A stretch of DNA of 64,000 bases, from positions 1 to 64,000 of the forward strand of contig NZ_JACHBG010000008.1 in NCBI RefSeq assembly GCF_014207095.1, read 5' to 3'. Below, piece by piece: positions 42,263-52,033 of the stretch. Every line of letters begins with the position of its first letter. Positions within the stretch are counted from its first letter, which is position 1. A program made the position numbers and the translations under genes. Below the pieces are notes generated by a model, which was not told the origin of the DNA, searched no databases, and worked only from the letters and a program-made list of their open reading frames with translations. The DNA comes from Martinezella lusitana. GTDB taxonomy: Bacteria > Pseudomonadota > Alphaproteobacteria > Rhizobiales > Rhizobiaceae.

Positions 42263-43795
42263 ATGGTAGCGCGCGTCAGCACGGTTGCGTTTCAAGGCAT
42301 TGAAGGCGTACCCGTCGAAGTGCAGGTGATGATCGCACCCGGCAAGGTGCTGATGCACATCGTCGGCCTGCCCGACAAGGCTGTGGCCGAAAGCCGGGAG
42401 CGGGTTCAGGCGGCATTGCACGCATCCGGCCTTGCGCTGCCGCCAAAGAAGGTCACGGTCAATCTCGCGCCGGCTGATCTGCCCAAGGAGGGTAGCCATT
42501 TCGATCTTGCAATAGCGCTCGGTCTGATGGCGGCGCTCGGTGCGATCCCCGCCGATGCCCTGTCGTCCTATACCGTCATCGGCGAGCTCAATCTCGACGG
42601 CACGATCGCGCACGTTGCCGGCGCGCTTCCTGCGGCAATCGCCGCCAACGCTATGGGCAAGGGGCTGATCTGCCCGGCGGAAAGCGGGCCGGAAGCCGCC
42701 TGGGCCGGCAAGGAGATCGATATTCTAGCGCCACGTAGCCTGATCGCGCTCGCCAATCATTTCCGCGGCACACAGGTCCTGTCGCGGCCGGAGCCGGCTG
42801 TTCGCGCCGGTGCGGCTAACCTGCCCGATCTTGCCGATATCAAGGGGCAGGAAAGCGCCAAGCGCGCCCTGGAAGTGGCCGCCGCCGGTGGGCATAATCT
42901 GTTGTTCGTAGGGCCGCCCGGTTCCGGGAAGTCGATGCTCGCCTCGCGGCTGCCGTCGATCTTGCCGCCTTTGTCGACGAATGAGCTGCTGGAAGTGTCA
43001 ATGATCCATTCGATCGCCGGCCAGCTTTCCGGGGGCAAGCTCTCCGACCGGCGGCCCTATCGCGCGCCGCATCACTCAGCCACCATGGCGGCGCTCGTCG
43101 GCGGCGGCTTGCGCGCCAGGCCTGGCGAGGTGTCGCTCGCCCATCACGGCATTCTGTTCCTGGACGAGCTGCCGGAGTTTTCACCGCAGGCGCTAGATGC
43201 GCTGCGTCAGCCCTTGGAAACCGGTGAGTGCGTCATTGCGAGAGCGAACCATCGCGTCGCCTATCCGGCTGGTATCCAGCTCGTGGCGGCGATGAACCCG
43301 TGCCGCTGCGGCATGGCCGGCGAACCCGGGCACACCTGTGCCCGCGGTCCGCGCTGCGCCTCGGATTATCAAGGCCGCATTTCCGGTCCGCTGCTGGATC
43401 GTATCGATATCCGCATCGACGTGCCGGCGGTGTCAGCCGCGGATCTCATCCGGCCAACAACCTCAGAAAGCAGTGCCGATGTCGCACTCCGCGTCGCCCG
43501 CGCTCGCGAACGGCAGCGCGAACGTTTCGAAAGGGCCGGTATGAAGGATGTCAGCACCAACGCCCGCTGCTCGACATCGATGATCGAAACCATTGCCGAA
43601 CCGGATGCCGCCGGCTTGCAATTGCTGCGCGATGCCGCCGAGAAGATGAAATTCTCGGCCCGTGGCTATCACCGCATCCTGAAGGTCGCACGCACGCTTG
43701 CCGATCTCGATGATAAGCCGACGGTCGGGCGTATCCATCTGGCGGAAGCCATTTCCTATCGCATTGCCGGTGAGCGGCTGACAGCGCATGCCTGA
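42263..43795 (+). CDS. comM: YifB/ComM-family Mg-chelatase-like AAA+ ATPase
   Basis: A 510-residue AAA+ protein. The N-terminal ribosomal-S5/LonC-like domain (residues 1-165) is followed by the Mg-chelatase ChlI-type ATPase with Walker A GPPGSGKS at 217-224, Walker B LFLDELPEF, and the cysteine cluster PCRCGMAGEPGHTC...GPRC typical of YifB. The C-terminal Mg_chelatase_C domain ends with LADLDDKPTVGRIHLAEAISYR. ComM homologues are helicases promoting branch migration in natural transformation. It is monocistronic. Confidence 0.93.
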   Translation: MVARVSTVAFQGIEGVPVEVQVMIAPGKVLMHIVGLPDKAVAESRERVQAALHASGLALPPKKVTVNLAPADLPKEGSHFDLAIALGLMAALGAIPADALSSYTVIGELNLDGTIAHVAGALPAAIAANAMGKGLICPAESGPEAAWAGKEIDILAPRSLIALANHFRGTQVLSRPEPAVRAGAANLPDLADIKGQESAKRALEVAAAGGHNLLFVGPPGSGKSMLASRLPSILPPLSTNELLEVSMIHSIAGQLSGGKLSDRRPYRAPHHSATMAALVGGGLRARPGEVSLAHHGILFLDELPEFSPQALDALRQPLETGECVIARANHRVAYPAGIQLVAAMNPCRCGMAGEPGHTCARGPRCASDYQGRISGPLLDRIDIRIDVPAVSAADLIRPTTSESSADVALRVARARERQRERFERAGMKDVSTNARCSTSMIETIAEPDAAGLQLLRDAAEKMKFSARGYHRILKVARTLADLDDKPTVGRIHLAEAISYRIAGERLTAHA

Positions 43796-43842
43796 AAATT
43801 CGGGGCTCAGAGAGCGTCTGATCGTCGCCGACTCGCCTGAAT

Positions 43843-43866
43843 AAAAAAGGGGCGCAGCAGCACCCC
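43843..43866 (-). terminator. Terminator of cysK (between convergent comM and cysK)
   Basis: GGGGCGC (43849-43855) pairs with GCACCCC (43860-43866) with one wobble, and on the minus strand the stem runs into TTTTTTATT. On the plus strand the following TTT is shorter, so it mainly serves cysK, though it may also stop comM transcripts. Confidence 0.88.
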
Positions 43867-43894
43867 TTTCAAATCAAACCGACGACTTGCTACC

Positions 43895-44863
<969 letters not shown>

Positions 44864-44997
44864 GGGTTTCTCCCTACATGTGAATTATGCAGCGACAATA
44901 GGAGCAAACGCCTGCGGAAACCAGAGTGCACGCGCGCACACTGTTTGTTGCAGGTGAGAAAAGAATCTCTTCTCTAGCCATTTCAGGGAATGATTTT

Positions 44998-45615
44998 TCA
45001 GGCTGCTCGTACGGCAATAAACGCGGCCGTACTGGCGAGAATGCTGGCCGCGACCCTGTTCAATATCCGCAGGGCTTTCGGCTTCTTGAGGAAGGCCCGA
45101 GCCCGAGACGCGAGCAGCATGTAGGGGACGAGGGCGATCAGCGGCACGATGACGGTTGCGGCGATCAGCATAGCATATTCGCGCGCACCGATATGATCGA
45201 TGTCGATCAGCGTCGGCACGAGCGCGATATAGAAGAGCATGGCCTTCGGATTGCCGAGCGTCACCAGCAGGCCCGAAAGAAAGGACATGCCGGCGCCATT
45301 GGGCTTTCTTGCCGATATATCGGCTGCCAGAAGGCCGGCGGTCCAGAGCTTCCACGCGATATAGCCGAGATAGAGGGCGCCGGCGATCTTGATGACGATG
45401 AAGACTTCGGTGAAGGCCTGCGCCACGACGGCCAGGCCGAGGATGACGGCCGTCAGGTAAATGGTGTCGCCGAGCACCAGGCCGAGGCCCATGAAGAAGG
45501 TCTCGCGAAAGCCTGAGCCCAGCGCGCGTGCCACGATGGCCGTGACGCCCGGACCAGGAATGGCAGCTGCGATGAAGAGCGCGCCGCTATAGGCAAGAAG
45601 AGCCGCGAGCGTCAT
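44998..45615 (-). CDS. LysE-family amino-acid exporter
   Basis: A 205-residue inner-membrane protein of the LysE/RhtB family with about six helices. The N terminus contains AAAIPGPGVTAIVARALGSG, the family's conserved GPGP-like loop, and FLSGLLVTLGNPKAMLFYIALVP in the middle. It probably exports an amino acid or related small molecule. The ATG at 45615 has GGAGG upstream; the TTG at 45630 is unlikely. It is divergent from an isochorismatase-family gene with a shared dyad. Confidence 0.9.
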   Translation of the reverse strand: MTLAALLAYSGALFIAAAIPGPGVTAIVARALGSGFRETFFMGLGLVLGDTIYLTAVILGLAVVAQAFTEVFIVIKIAGALYLGYIAWKLWTAGLLAADISARKPNGAGMSFLSGLLVTLGNPKAMLFYIALVPTLIDIDHIGAREYAMLIAATVIVPLIALVPYMLLASRARAFLKKPKALRILNRVAASILASTAAFIAVRAA

Positions 45616-45633
45616 CAAGATTTCCTCCAAAGA

Positions 45634-45655
45634 TGGTACCGTCTCTATCGTACCA
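45634..45655. promoter_or_regulatory. Dyad between lysE and isochorismatase genes
   Basis: TGGTAC (45634-45639) and GTACCA (45650-45655) are exact inverted arms with a 10-bp spacer, lying 18 bp before the lysE start. One helical turn separates the arm starts' outer edges by 22 bp, suitable for a dimeric regulator. Confidence 0.45.
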
Positions 45656-45728
45656 CCTTTGCGTTTTCAAGCGATTGCGCCGGCGCTGCGAACATACTAC
45701 CAAGGGGTTAACGCGCGTCGAAACTGCT

Positions 45729-46301
45729 ATGCCCAAGGATATCATGTCTTCTGCATTGCTCCTGATCGATCTACAGAATTCCATTCTGACCGGCCTCGGC
45801 GCTCCGGCGCGGCAACCGGCCATCGATGCCGCTCTGGAGGTGGTGGTCACCAAGCTCGCCACGCTGAAGCATAGGGCGCGTGCGACCGGCGTTCCGGCCT
45901 TTATCGTCCAGCATGACGGCAATGCGGGTCATCGCCTGGCAAAGCGCAGCGAGGGCTGGCAATTGCGCCGCGAAATCGCGCCCGAGGCCGGTGATGTCGT
46001 CGTCCACAAGACGAGCAGCGATTCCTTTTTCGAAACCGATCTCGAGGCGAAGCTCCGTGCCCGGGGCATCACCCGTCTTTTCATCGGCGGCTGCATGACG
46101 CAGTTCTGCGTCGACACGACTGCACGACGTGCCGTCTCGCTCGGTTTCGACGTTTCGCTGATCTCCGATGGCCACACCACTGCCGATATGGGAAAGCTGG
46201 CTTTCGAAGAGATCATTGCGCACCACAACATGCTTCTTGATGGCTTCGACGCTGGGTCGCATGAAATCAAGCTGGTTGCAGCCGATGAAATTCAATTCTA
46301 G
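45729..46301 (+). CDS. Isochorismatase-family cysteine hydrolase
   Basis: A 190-residue cysteine hydrolase. The catalytic triad is D14 (LLIDLQNS), K94 (VVHKTSSDSF) and C127 (GGCMTQFCVDTTAR). Such enzymes include nicotinamidase-like amidohydrolases; substrate unknown. The start may be ATG 45729 or ATG 45744, the latter with AAGGA just upstream. The TAG stop at 46299-46301 is the first triplet of the RIME-like element that follows. Confidence 0.88.
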   Translation: MPKDIMSSALLLIDLQNSILTGLGAPARQPAIDAALEVVVTKLATLKHRARATGVPAFIVQHDGNAGHRLAKRSEGWQLRREIAPEAGDVVVHKTSSDSFFETDLEAKLRARGITRLFIGGCMTQFCVDTTARRAVSLGFDVSLISDGHTTADMGKLAFEEIIAHHNMLLDGFDAGSHEIKLVAADEIQF

Positions 46302-46398
46302 AGCCCTTTCGCTTTTCCTCGAATCGCGAAAATGCTCTATCCTCTTGTTTTTACGCAATTCCGGACGGAAAACCGCTCTGCACTTTTTCTGGAATTGC
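46299..46398. repeat. RIME-like mosaic element after the isochorismatase gene
   Basis: Two palindromes: AGAGCCCTTTCGC...GCGAAAATGCTCT (46301-46338) and GCAATTCCGGACGG...GGAATTGC (about 46355-46398). It matches the element at 30843-30941 in inverse orientation. It begins with TAG, the stop codon of the preceding gene, as at the other two complete copies. Confidence 0.8.
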
Positions 46399-46428
46399 TT
46401 CTGTTCCCTTTCCGCCATCGGAGGCTTC

Positions 46429-46527
46429 ATGCCGTATTTGACCACTTTGACCGCCTTTGCCCTAAGGGCTCTCGGCATGATGCGGGCCGGAGCCTCCACC
46501 CGTATGACTTTCGAGGTGCAGCGCTGA
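46429..46527 (+). CDS. Small ORF (32 aa) coupled to a phosphatase gene
   Basis: A 32-codon ORF with GGAGG six bases before its ATG. Its stop TGA (46525-46527) overlaps the ATG of the next gene (46527-46529), a layout that usually couples translation. The phosphatase gene has no good ribosome site of its own inside this frame, so the small ORF may serve as its translational lead-in. The peptide is hydrophobic with several Arg and Met residues and has no recognised family. Confidence 0.5.
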   Translation: MPYLTTLTAFALRALGMMRAGASTRMTFEVQR

Positions 46528-47162
46528 TGCGGAGTTTTTCAAAGCCACTTACCGCCGGCCTTCTGTCACTTGCAGTGCTTGGCGGCTCAGTGCCAATCGC
46601 TTCTGCGGCTGGGACCGGCGCACAGACAATAGTCTTCATGCGCCATGGCGAAAAGCCGGAAACGGGGCTTGGTCAGTTGAACTGCCAGGGCCTCAACCGG
46701 GCGCTGGCATTGCCATCGGTACTGACAAAGCGCTTCGGCAAGCCTGCGGCGATCTTTGCGCCGAATCCCTCCCAGCGAAAGAGGGATGACGGGATTTCCT
46801 ACGACTACATCAGGCCGCTGGCGACCATCGAGCCGACAGCGATTGCGCTCGGCATGCCGGTCGACACCCGCTTTGGCTATGACGATATCGACGAGCTGAA
46901 AACAGAGCTGGAAAAGCCTGCCTATGCAGGCAAGCTGGTCTTCGTCGCCTGGGAGCACAAGCAGATCGTCAAGCTCGCCCGGCAGCTGTTGAGTGACAAT
47001 GGCGGGGATGACGAGGCGGTGCCTAAGTGGCAGGGAGAGGATTTCGACAGCCTCTATGTCCTGCGTCTTGGCGGCGGCAAGAGCGGGTTGGGCGCGACCT
47101 TTGAAAAAATGGCGGAGGGCCTCGACGGCCGCTCCACAACCTGCCCGACTCCGGCTAAGTAG
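46527..47162 (+). CDS. Secreted histidine phosphatase-family protein
   Basis: A 211-residue protein with a Sec signal peptide (LTAGLLSLAVLGGSVPIASAAG) and the histidine phosphatase core: R39-H40-G41 in FMRHGEK. A second conserved segment, FVAWEHKQIVKLARQLL, carries the C-terminal His. It therefore acts in the periplasm as a phosphatase of unknown substrate. The start overlaps the 32-aa ORF stop by one base; longer readings upstream cross the repeat and were rejected. Confidence 0.82.
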   Translation: MRSFSKPLTAGLLSLAVLGGSVPIASAAGTGAQTIVFMRHGEKPETGLGQLNCQGLNRALALPSVLTKRFGKPAAIFAPNPSQRKRDDGISYDYIRPLATIEPTAIALGMPVDTRFGYDDIDELKTELEKPAYAGKLVFVAWEHKQIVKLARQLLSDNGGDDEAVPKWQGEDFDSLYVLRLGGGKSGLGATFEKMAEGLDGRSTTCPTPAK

Positions 47163-47164
47163 GT

Positions 47165-47467
47165 TTAGAAAACCGGCCGCATGAAGCTGCGTTCGTAGCT
47201 GACGATGCAGCGCGTTTCTTCGCCATAGGCGAATGCGGCCCGGCATTCCGCATCCTCGGCCATCTGCTTCCGGTAGTCCTCATAGGCAGCAAGGCTCGGA
47301 AAGCTGAAGAGCGCCAATGCGATATTGTTGGCGCCTTCATGCGGCAGGAAATAGCCGTGATGCGCGCCGCCTAGCCGGTTGACCAGCGGAATCCAGAGCT
47401 TGGCATAGTGCTCGAACTCGGCAAGCTTGTAGGGGTCGATGACGTAGCGCAGGTAGCAGGTGATCAT
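47165..47467 (-). CDS. NIPSNAP-family protein
   Basis: A 100-residue protein of the NIPSNAP fold (dimeric alpha/beta barrel), seen in YVIDPYKLAEFEHYAKLWIPLVNRLGG and FSFPSLAAYEDYRKQM. Function is unknown. It overlaps the EamA transporter gene by 4 nt (ATGA) and is the second gene of that unit. Confidence 0.88.
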   Translation of the reverse strand: MITCYLRYVIDPYKLAEFEHYAKLWIPLVNRLGGAHHGYFLPHEGANNIALALFSFPSLAAYEDYRKQMAEDAECRAAFAYGEETRCIVSYERSFMRPVF

Positions 47468-48378
47468 TCGATGGCTTCCTTGGAGAGATGGTTGTTCTTA
47501 TGCCCGGGCACGGGGATGGTCCAGCCGAGATTCATGCCGGCTGCAGCACCTAGAATGATGATCGCACCGGCGATCTGCGTGATGCCGAGCACATGGCCGA
47601 AGGCAAGGCGATCGACGACGATAGCGGCAATCGGATAGATGAAGGACAGCGCGCCGGTGAGATGCGTCGGCAGCTTCTGGATCGCGCCATAGAGCAGCAC
47701 ATACATCACGCCGGTGTGCACGACGCCCATGGCGACGAGGATCAACCACCCGCTGGCATCCTGTGGCGCGGCAGAAAAATTGGTAAAGGGCGCAAGCATC
47801 AGGATGCCTGTCGAAACCTGGATGAGCGCGATCAGGTGCGGCGGCGTGCCTTTCAGCCACTTGGCCGCTATGGCCGCCAGCGCGTAGAAGAAGGCCGCGC
47901 CCAGCGAGAGGAGGATGCCGATTGCATAGCTTCCCGTACCTGCCGTTTCAGCTGGCTTGCCTTCCACGATGATCACCATGCCGGCAAAGGCGAGGGCGAG
48001 CCAGAACAGCTTGGCGAAGGTGATCCGCTCGCCCAGGAACAATGCGCCAAGCCCCAAAAGCATGAAGGGCTGCGTATTATAGACGGTCGTGGCGATGGAA
48101 ATGGAGGCGTGGGAGTAGGCGGCAAACAGCAGCAACCAGTTGAGGACGATGGCGATCCCGCCGCCGACGGCGATCGCAAAGCTCTTCAAGTTCAGAATGC
48201 CCGGACGCAGCAGGCCCATCGCCGCGCAGATGACGAGTAGCGTCAACGCACCGAAAGAACAGCGCCAGAAGACGACATCGGTCACCGCCTGTCCGGACAT
48301 CAGCACGAACCAGCCGATCGTGCCTGAAATCAGCATTGCCGCCGTCATTTCCGCCGTACCGCGTTTAATCTCGCTCAT
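47464..48378 (-). CDS. DMT-superfamily (EamA) transporter
   Basis: A 304-residue inner-membrane protein with two EamA repeats and about ten helices, for example TAAMLISGTIGWFVLMSGQ at the start and ALSFIYPIAAIVVDRLAFGH near the end. It likely exports metabolites. It is divergent from an Lrp/AsnC gene with 108 bp between, a pairing that suggests Lrp-type control by an amino acid. The NIPSNAP gene is translationally coupled behind it. Confidence 0.88.
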   Translation of the reverse strand: MSEIKRGTAEMTAAMLISGTIGWFVLMSGQAVTDVVFWRCSFGALTLLVICAAMGLLRPGILNLKSFAIAVGGGIAIVLNWLLLFAAYSHASISIATTVYNTQPFMLLGLGALFLGERITFAKLFWLALAFAGMVIIVEGKPAETAGTGSYAIGILLSLGAAFFYALAAIAAKWLKGTPPHLIALIQVSTGILMLAPFTNFSAAPQDASGWLILVAMGVVHTGVMYVLLYGAIQKLPTHLTGALSFIYPIAAIVVDRLAFGHVLGITQIAGAIIILGAAAGMNLGWTIPVPGHKNNHLSKEAIE

Positions 48379-48486
48379 TGTCTTGGCTCCCGTCTATTGC
48401 TGCCAATCATATTGCGGCGCGGGGATCGTTGATATAGATTCAGTGAGGTGAAATCGCTGTTTGACCTAAAAATATGAGGTTTAAAT

Positions 48487-48951
48487 ATGAGTGTCCCTAA
48501 TGCGGCTCTTGGTCTCGATGAGATCGATCAGCGAATGCTTGAGGCGCTCGCACGCAATGCCCGTATATCGCTGAAGGAGTTGGCGGAAGCGGCAGGGTTG
48601 TCCTCGCCGAGCGCAGCGGAGCGGCTGCGCCGGCTGGAGGAGCGCGGCATCATATCGGCGTTCACCGTCGATATTGCACCCGAGGCGATCGGTTACCCGC
48701 TGCAGGCTATCGTTCGCATCAGGCCTTTGCCCGGTCAGCTGCATGTCGTCGAGCGGATCATTCAGGACACCCCCGAATTCATCGAATGCGACAAGGTCAC
48801 CGGCGACGATTGCTTTATCGGGCGGTTAGTGGTGCGTTCCATGGGCGAACTCGATGGCATATTGGACAGGATCACCGAGCGGGCCGAGACGAACACGTCG
48901 ATGATCAAGGCGACGCCGGTCAAGCGCCGCCTGCCGCCGCTATCGCGCTAA
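48487..48951 (+). CDS. Lrp/AsnC-family transcriptional regulator
   Basis: A 154-residue regulator with an N-terminal HTH (residues 10-60, LKELAEAAGLSSPSAAERLRRLEERGII) and a C-terminal RAM/AsnC ligand domain including IECDKVTGDDCFIGRLVV. It probably controls the divergent EamA exporter in response to an amino acid. An ACCT-N9-AGGT inverted repeat lies just before its start at about 48462-48478. Its stop overlaps the stop of the convergent acetyltransferase gene. Confidence 0.9.
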   Translation: MSVPNAALGLDEIDQRMLEALARNARISLKELAEAAGLSSPSAAERLRRLEERGIISAFTVDIAPEAIGYPLQAIVRIRPLPGQLHVVERIIQDTPEFIECDKVTGDDCFIGRLVVRSMGELDGILDRITERAETNTSMIKATPVKRRLPPLSR

Positions 48952-49841
48952 AATTCCGCCATGGGCGAGAGGATGAGCGGCCCGGTGATTTCGCCTGCTG
49001 CTTTGCCGCGCGCCATCAGCACAGTGTATCCCTCATAGGGCTCGATCGATGCCTCGCAATCCAGCCGATCCGGCGAGAAGCAGATCTCGATACGATCGGG
49101 TTCGACATCAAGAGCGGACAGGATCGTCGCCAGGGACGGAATGGCTGTTCCGGCCACGTCGAGCAGCCAGAAGGTCGCGCCATCGAACGTCCATGCAATG
49201 ACCGCATCATCCCCGAGCGCCGTCAGGCGGATCGCGGGATTGAAGCAGGCGTTCAGCAGAAACATCTCCGTCTGCTCGATAACGGCAAAGCGCTCGGAAA
49301 CCGGCTGCCGGTTTTGCAGCAGCGTCTGGATCAGGTGCAGATCTTCCGGCGTTTCCAGGGAAAGCTGCCGCGCAGCCCTGTCTGATTTCTGCAGCTTCGG
49401 CATCTGCGCGATGAAGACATGCTGAGGCACTGTGCGGAACCCGTAACGCTCATAAAGCTCCGGCTTGTCGGTGAGCAGAAGATCGAGCTCGTAGCCCTCA
49501 GCGGCGGTTCGCTCAAAGGCGCGCCGCATGAGGTCTCGATAAAGCCCGCGTTCGCGCCACTCCGGCCGCACCGCGCCCGATTGATAGCCCGCCGCCTTGA
49601 CGGCACGGCCATTGATCATCATCGGCATGGAGAAGGCGCTGAAGTTGGCGATGCAGCGCCCTTCGCCATCGAAATAGCCAAACGGCATGCTGCCTCGATC
49701 GGGGCCGCCAAATTTATCCTGAATGCCGACATCGATCGAGAACGTGTCCTGCAGCAGGTCGACGAGGCCTTTCCATGCGGAGGGATCACCGAAATAATCC
49801 TGACGCAGAGTCAGGCCATGCGCTTGGGCAAGCTCGGTCAT
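48948..49841 (-). CDS. GNAT-family N-acetyltransferase (Eis-like two-part)
   Basis: A 297-residue protein with an N-terminal GNAT domain (about residues 25-150: AVKAAGYQSGAVRPEWRERGLYRDLMRRAFERTAAEGY includes the acetyl-CoA loop) and a less conserved C-terminal half recalling COG4552/Eis-type proteins. The target is unknown. It overlaps the start of dut by one base on the same strand, indicating a dut-acetyltransferase operon. Confidence 0.82.
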   Translation of the reverse strand: MTELAQAHGLTLRQDYFGDPSAWKGLVDLLQDTFSIDVGIQDKFGGPDRGSMPFGYFDGEGRCIANFSAFSMPMMINGRAVKAAGYQSGAVRPEWRERGLYRDLMRRAFERTAAEGYELDLLLTDKPELYERYGFRTVPQHVFIAQMPKLQKSDRAARQLSLETPEDLHLIQTLLQNRQPVSERFAVIEQTEMFLLNACFNPAIRLTALGDDAVIAWTFDGATFWLLDVAGTAIPSLATILSALDVEPDRIEICFSPDRLDCEASIEPYEGYTVLMARGKAAGEITGPLILSPMAEF

Positions 49842-50311
49842 TACACGCCGGTCGAGCCGAAGCCGCCGGCGCCGCGCTTGGTTTTGCTCGCTTCCGTCGT
49901 TTCGACGATATGGGCCTGGATCGCTGGCGCGATGATCATCTGCGCGATGCGCATGCCGCGGGTGATCTCGAAAGGCTCTTCGCCAAGATTGATCAGCAGC
50001 ACCTTCACTTCGCCGCGATAGTCGCTGTCGATCGTGCCCGGCGAGTTAAGGCAGGTGATGCCGTTCTTGAAGGCAAGGCCCGAGCGTGGGCGGATCTGCG
50101 CTTCGAAACCATCCGGAACTTCGAAGATAAAGCCCGTGGGAACAAGCGCCCGCTTGCCGGGAAGGATCGTCAGCGTCGCGCCATCGTCGACGGCTGCGCG
50201 CAGATCCATGCCCGCGGCACCTCTGGTCTCATAAGCGGGCAGATCTAGCCCTTCGCCATGCGGCAGACGGATGAGGTTCAGGGTCGGGCTGATATCGGTG
50301 TGTATGGTCAT
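49841..50311 (-). CDS. dut: dUTP diphosphatase
   Basis: A 156-residue trimeric dUTPase converting dUTP to dUMP. All five motifs are visible: GAAGMDLRA, RSGLAFK, the GTIDSDYRGE loop with catalytic Asp, RGMRIAQM, and the C-terminal RGAGGFGSTG arm. It is first in a unit with the acetyltransferase gene and divergent from prfC (91 bp). Confidence 0.96.
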   Translation of the reverse strand: MTIHTDISPTLNLIRLPHGEGLDLPAYETRGAAGMDLRAAVDDGATLTILPGKRALVPTGFIFEVPDGFEAQIRPRSGLAFKNGITCLNSPGTIDSDYRGEVKVLLINLGEEPFEITRGMRIAQMIIAPAIQAHIVETTEASKTKRGAGGFGSTGV

Positions 50312-50402
50312 GCGGCATTAGTTTGCGCTGCAACGGCCGAGGTCAATTGCATTTAGGGCTTTGAGTCGCTAGATACGGCCGCAATTCACAGGATTTACAC
50401 GC

Positions 50403-51986
50403 ATGGCCGAAAGTCTCGCCGAGGCGGTCTCCCGCCGCCGCACATTTGCTATTATCGCTCACCCGGATGCGGGCAAGACGACGCTCACCGAAAAGCTGCT
50501 GCTGTTCGGCGGCGCCATTCAGCTTGCCGGCGAAGTCAAGGCGAAGAAGGATCGCATGCAGACGCGCTCCGACTGGATGAAGATCGAGCGCGAACGCGGC
50601 ATCTCGGTCGTGACCTCCGTCATGACCTTCGAATATGAAGGCAACGTCTTCAATATTCTCGACACGCCCGGCCACGAAGACTTCGCCGACGACACCTACC
50701 GCACGCTGACCGCCGTCGATGCCGCTGTCATGGTCATCGACGCTGCCAAGGGTATCGAGCCGCGGACGCTGAAGCTCTTCGAAGTCTGCCGCATGCGCGA
50801 CATCCCGATCATCACCTTCATCAACAAGATGGACCGCGAAAGCCGCGATCCCTTCGAAATCCTAGATGAAGTCGAAGAGAAGCTGGCGCTGGATACGGCG
50901 CCGATTACCTGGCCGATTGGCCGCTCCAAGACTTTCTGCGGCTCTTATCACATTGCCGACAATACCGTGCGCGGTTCCGATACCGAAGTCGAAGCGACCA
51001 AGGTCAATGGGCCGCAGGCCGTAGCCGACAGGCTGCCGGAAAACGAGCGTCAGGCCTTCATCGACGAGACGGAGCTGGCGATCGAAGCTTGCCGCCCGTT
51101 CGACCGGGAATCTTTCCTCGAAGGCCACATGACGCCGGTCTTCTTTGGCTCGGCGCTGCGCAATTTCGGCGTTCGCGATCTGATCAATGCGCTCGGCGCA
51201 TTCGCGCCGCCGCCGCGTGACCAGGTCGCCGATATTAGGACCGTGCACGCCACCGACGACAAGATGACGGCCTTCGTCTTCAAGATCCAGGCCAACATGG
51301 ACCCGAACCACCGCGACCGGATCGCCTTTGCGCGTATCTGCTCCGGCAAGCTGGAGCGCGGCATGAAGGCGCGGCTGTCACGCACCGGCAAGCAGCTTGG
51401 TCTCACCGCGCCGCAATTCTTCTTCGCCTCGCAGCGCCAGCTCGCCGATACCGCCTATGCCGGCGATGTCGTCGGCATTCCGAACCACGGAACGCTGCGC
51501 ATCGGCGATACGCTGACGGAAGGTGAATCCCTGGTTTTCCAGGGCGTGCCGAACTTCTCGCCGGAAATCCTTCGCCGCGTCCGCCTTGAAGACGCGATGA
51601 AGGCAAAGAAGCTCAAGGAAGCCCTGCAGCAGATGGCTGAAGAGGGCGTCGTACAGCTCTTCTCGCCGGAGGACGGCTCTCCCGCCATCGTCGGCGTGGT
51701 CGGTGCCCTGCAGCTCGACGTGCTGAAGGAGCGGCTGATGGCCGAATATGGCCTGCCGGTTTCCTTCGAAATGTCGCGCTTTTCCGTTTGCCGCTGGATC
51801 TCTGCCGATCAAACGGCCGACCTCGAAAAGTTCGTCACCGCACGTCGTGGCGATATTGCCCGCGACCTCGATGGTGACCCGGTTTTCCTCGCCCAGGACG
51901 GCTTCTCGTTGCGCTATGAGGCTGAACGTTATCCGGCTATCAAGATGGTCGCCATCAAGGAATATCACGCCGTCAAGGCGGCTTGA
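50403..51986 (+). CDS. prfC: Peptide chain release factor 3
   Basis: A 527-residue GTPase that recycles RF1/RF2 after termination. G1 is AHPDAGKT at 19-26; the switch ERGISVVTSVM, DTPGHEDFADDTYR and NKMDRESRD motifs follow, and the RF3 C-terminal domain ends in VAIKEYHAVKAA. Full length and intact. A perfect stem-loop follows the stop. Confidence 0.96.
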   Translation: MAESLAEAVSRRRTFAIIAHPDAGKTTLTEKLLLFGGAIQLAGEVKAKKDRMQTRSDWMKIERERGISVVTSVMTFEYEGNVFNILDTPGHEDFADDTYRTLTAVDAAVMVIDAAKGIEPRTLKLFEVCRMRDIPIITFINKMDRESRDPFEILDEVEEKLALDTAPITWPIGRSKTFCGSYHIADNTVRGSDTEVEATKVNGPQAVADRLPENERQAFIDETELAIEACRPFDRESFLEGHMTPVFFGSALRNFGVRDLINALGAFAPPPRDQVADIRTVHATDDKMTAFVFKIQANMDPNHRDRIAFARICSGKLERGMKARLSRTGKQLGLTAPQFFFASQRQLADTAYAGDVVGIPNHGTLRIGDTLTEGESLVFQGVPNFSPEILRRVRLEDAMKAKKLKEALQQMAEEGVVQLFSPEDGSPAIVGVVGALQLDVLKERLMAEYGLPVSFEMSRFSVCRWISADQTADLEKFVTARRGDIARDLDGDPVFLAQDGFSLRYEAERYPAIKMVAIKEYHAVKAA

Positions 51987-52001
51987 TATCGGAGGCATGA
52001 C

Positions 52002-52026
52002 AGCCACAGGCGGCCAGCCTGTGGCT
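52002..52026. terminator. Perfect 10-bp stem-loop between prfC and xre genes
   Basis: AGCCACAGGC (52002-52011) and GCCTGTGGCT (52017-52026) enclose a 5-nt loop, 15 bp after the prfC stop and 7 bp from the convergent gene's stop. Neither side has a T-run; probably a shared terminator-like structure. Confidence 0.6.
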
Positions 52027-52033
52027 CAAGGTG

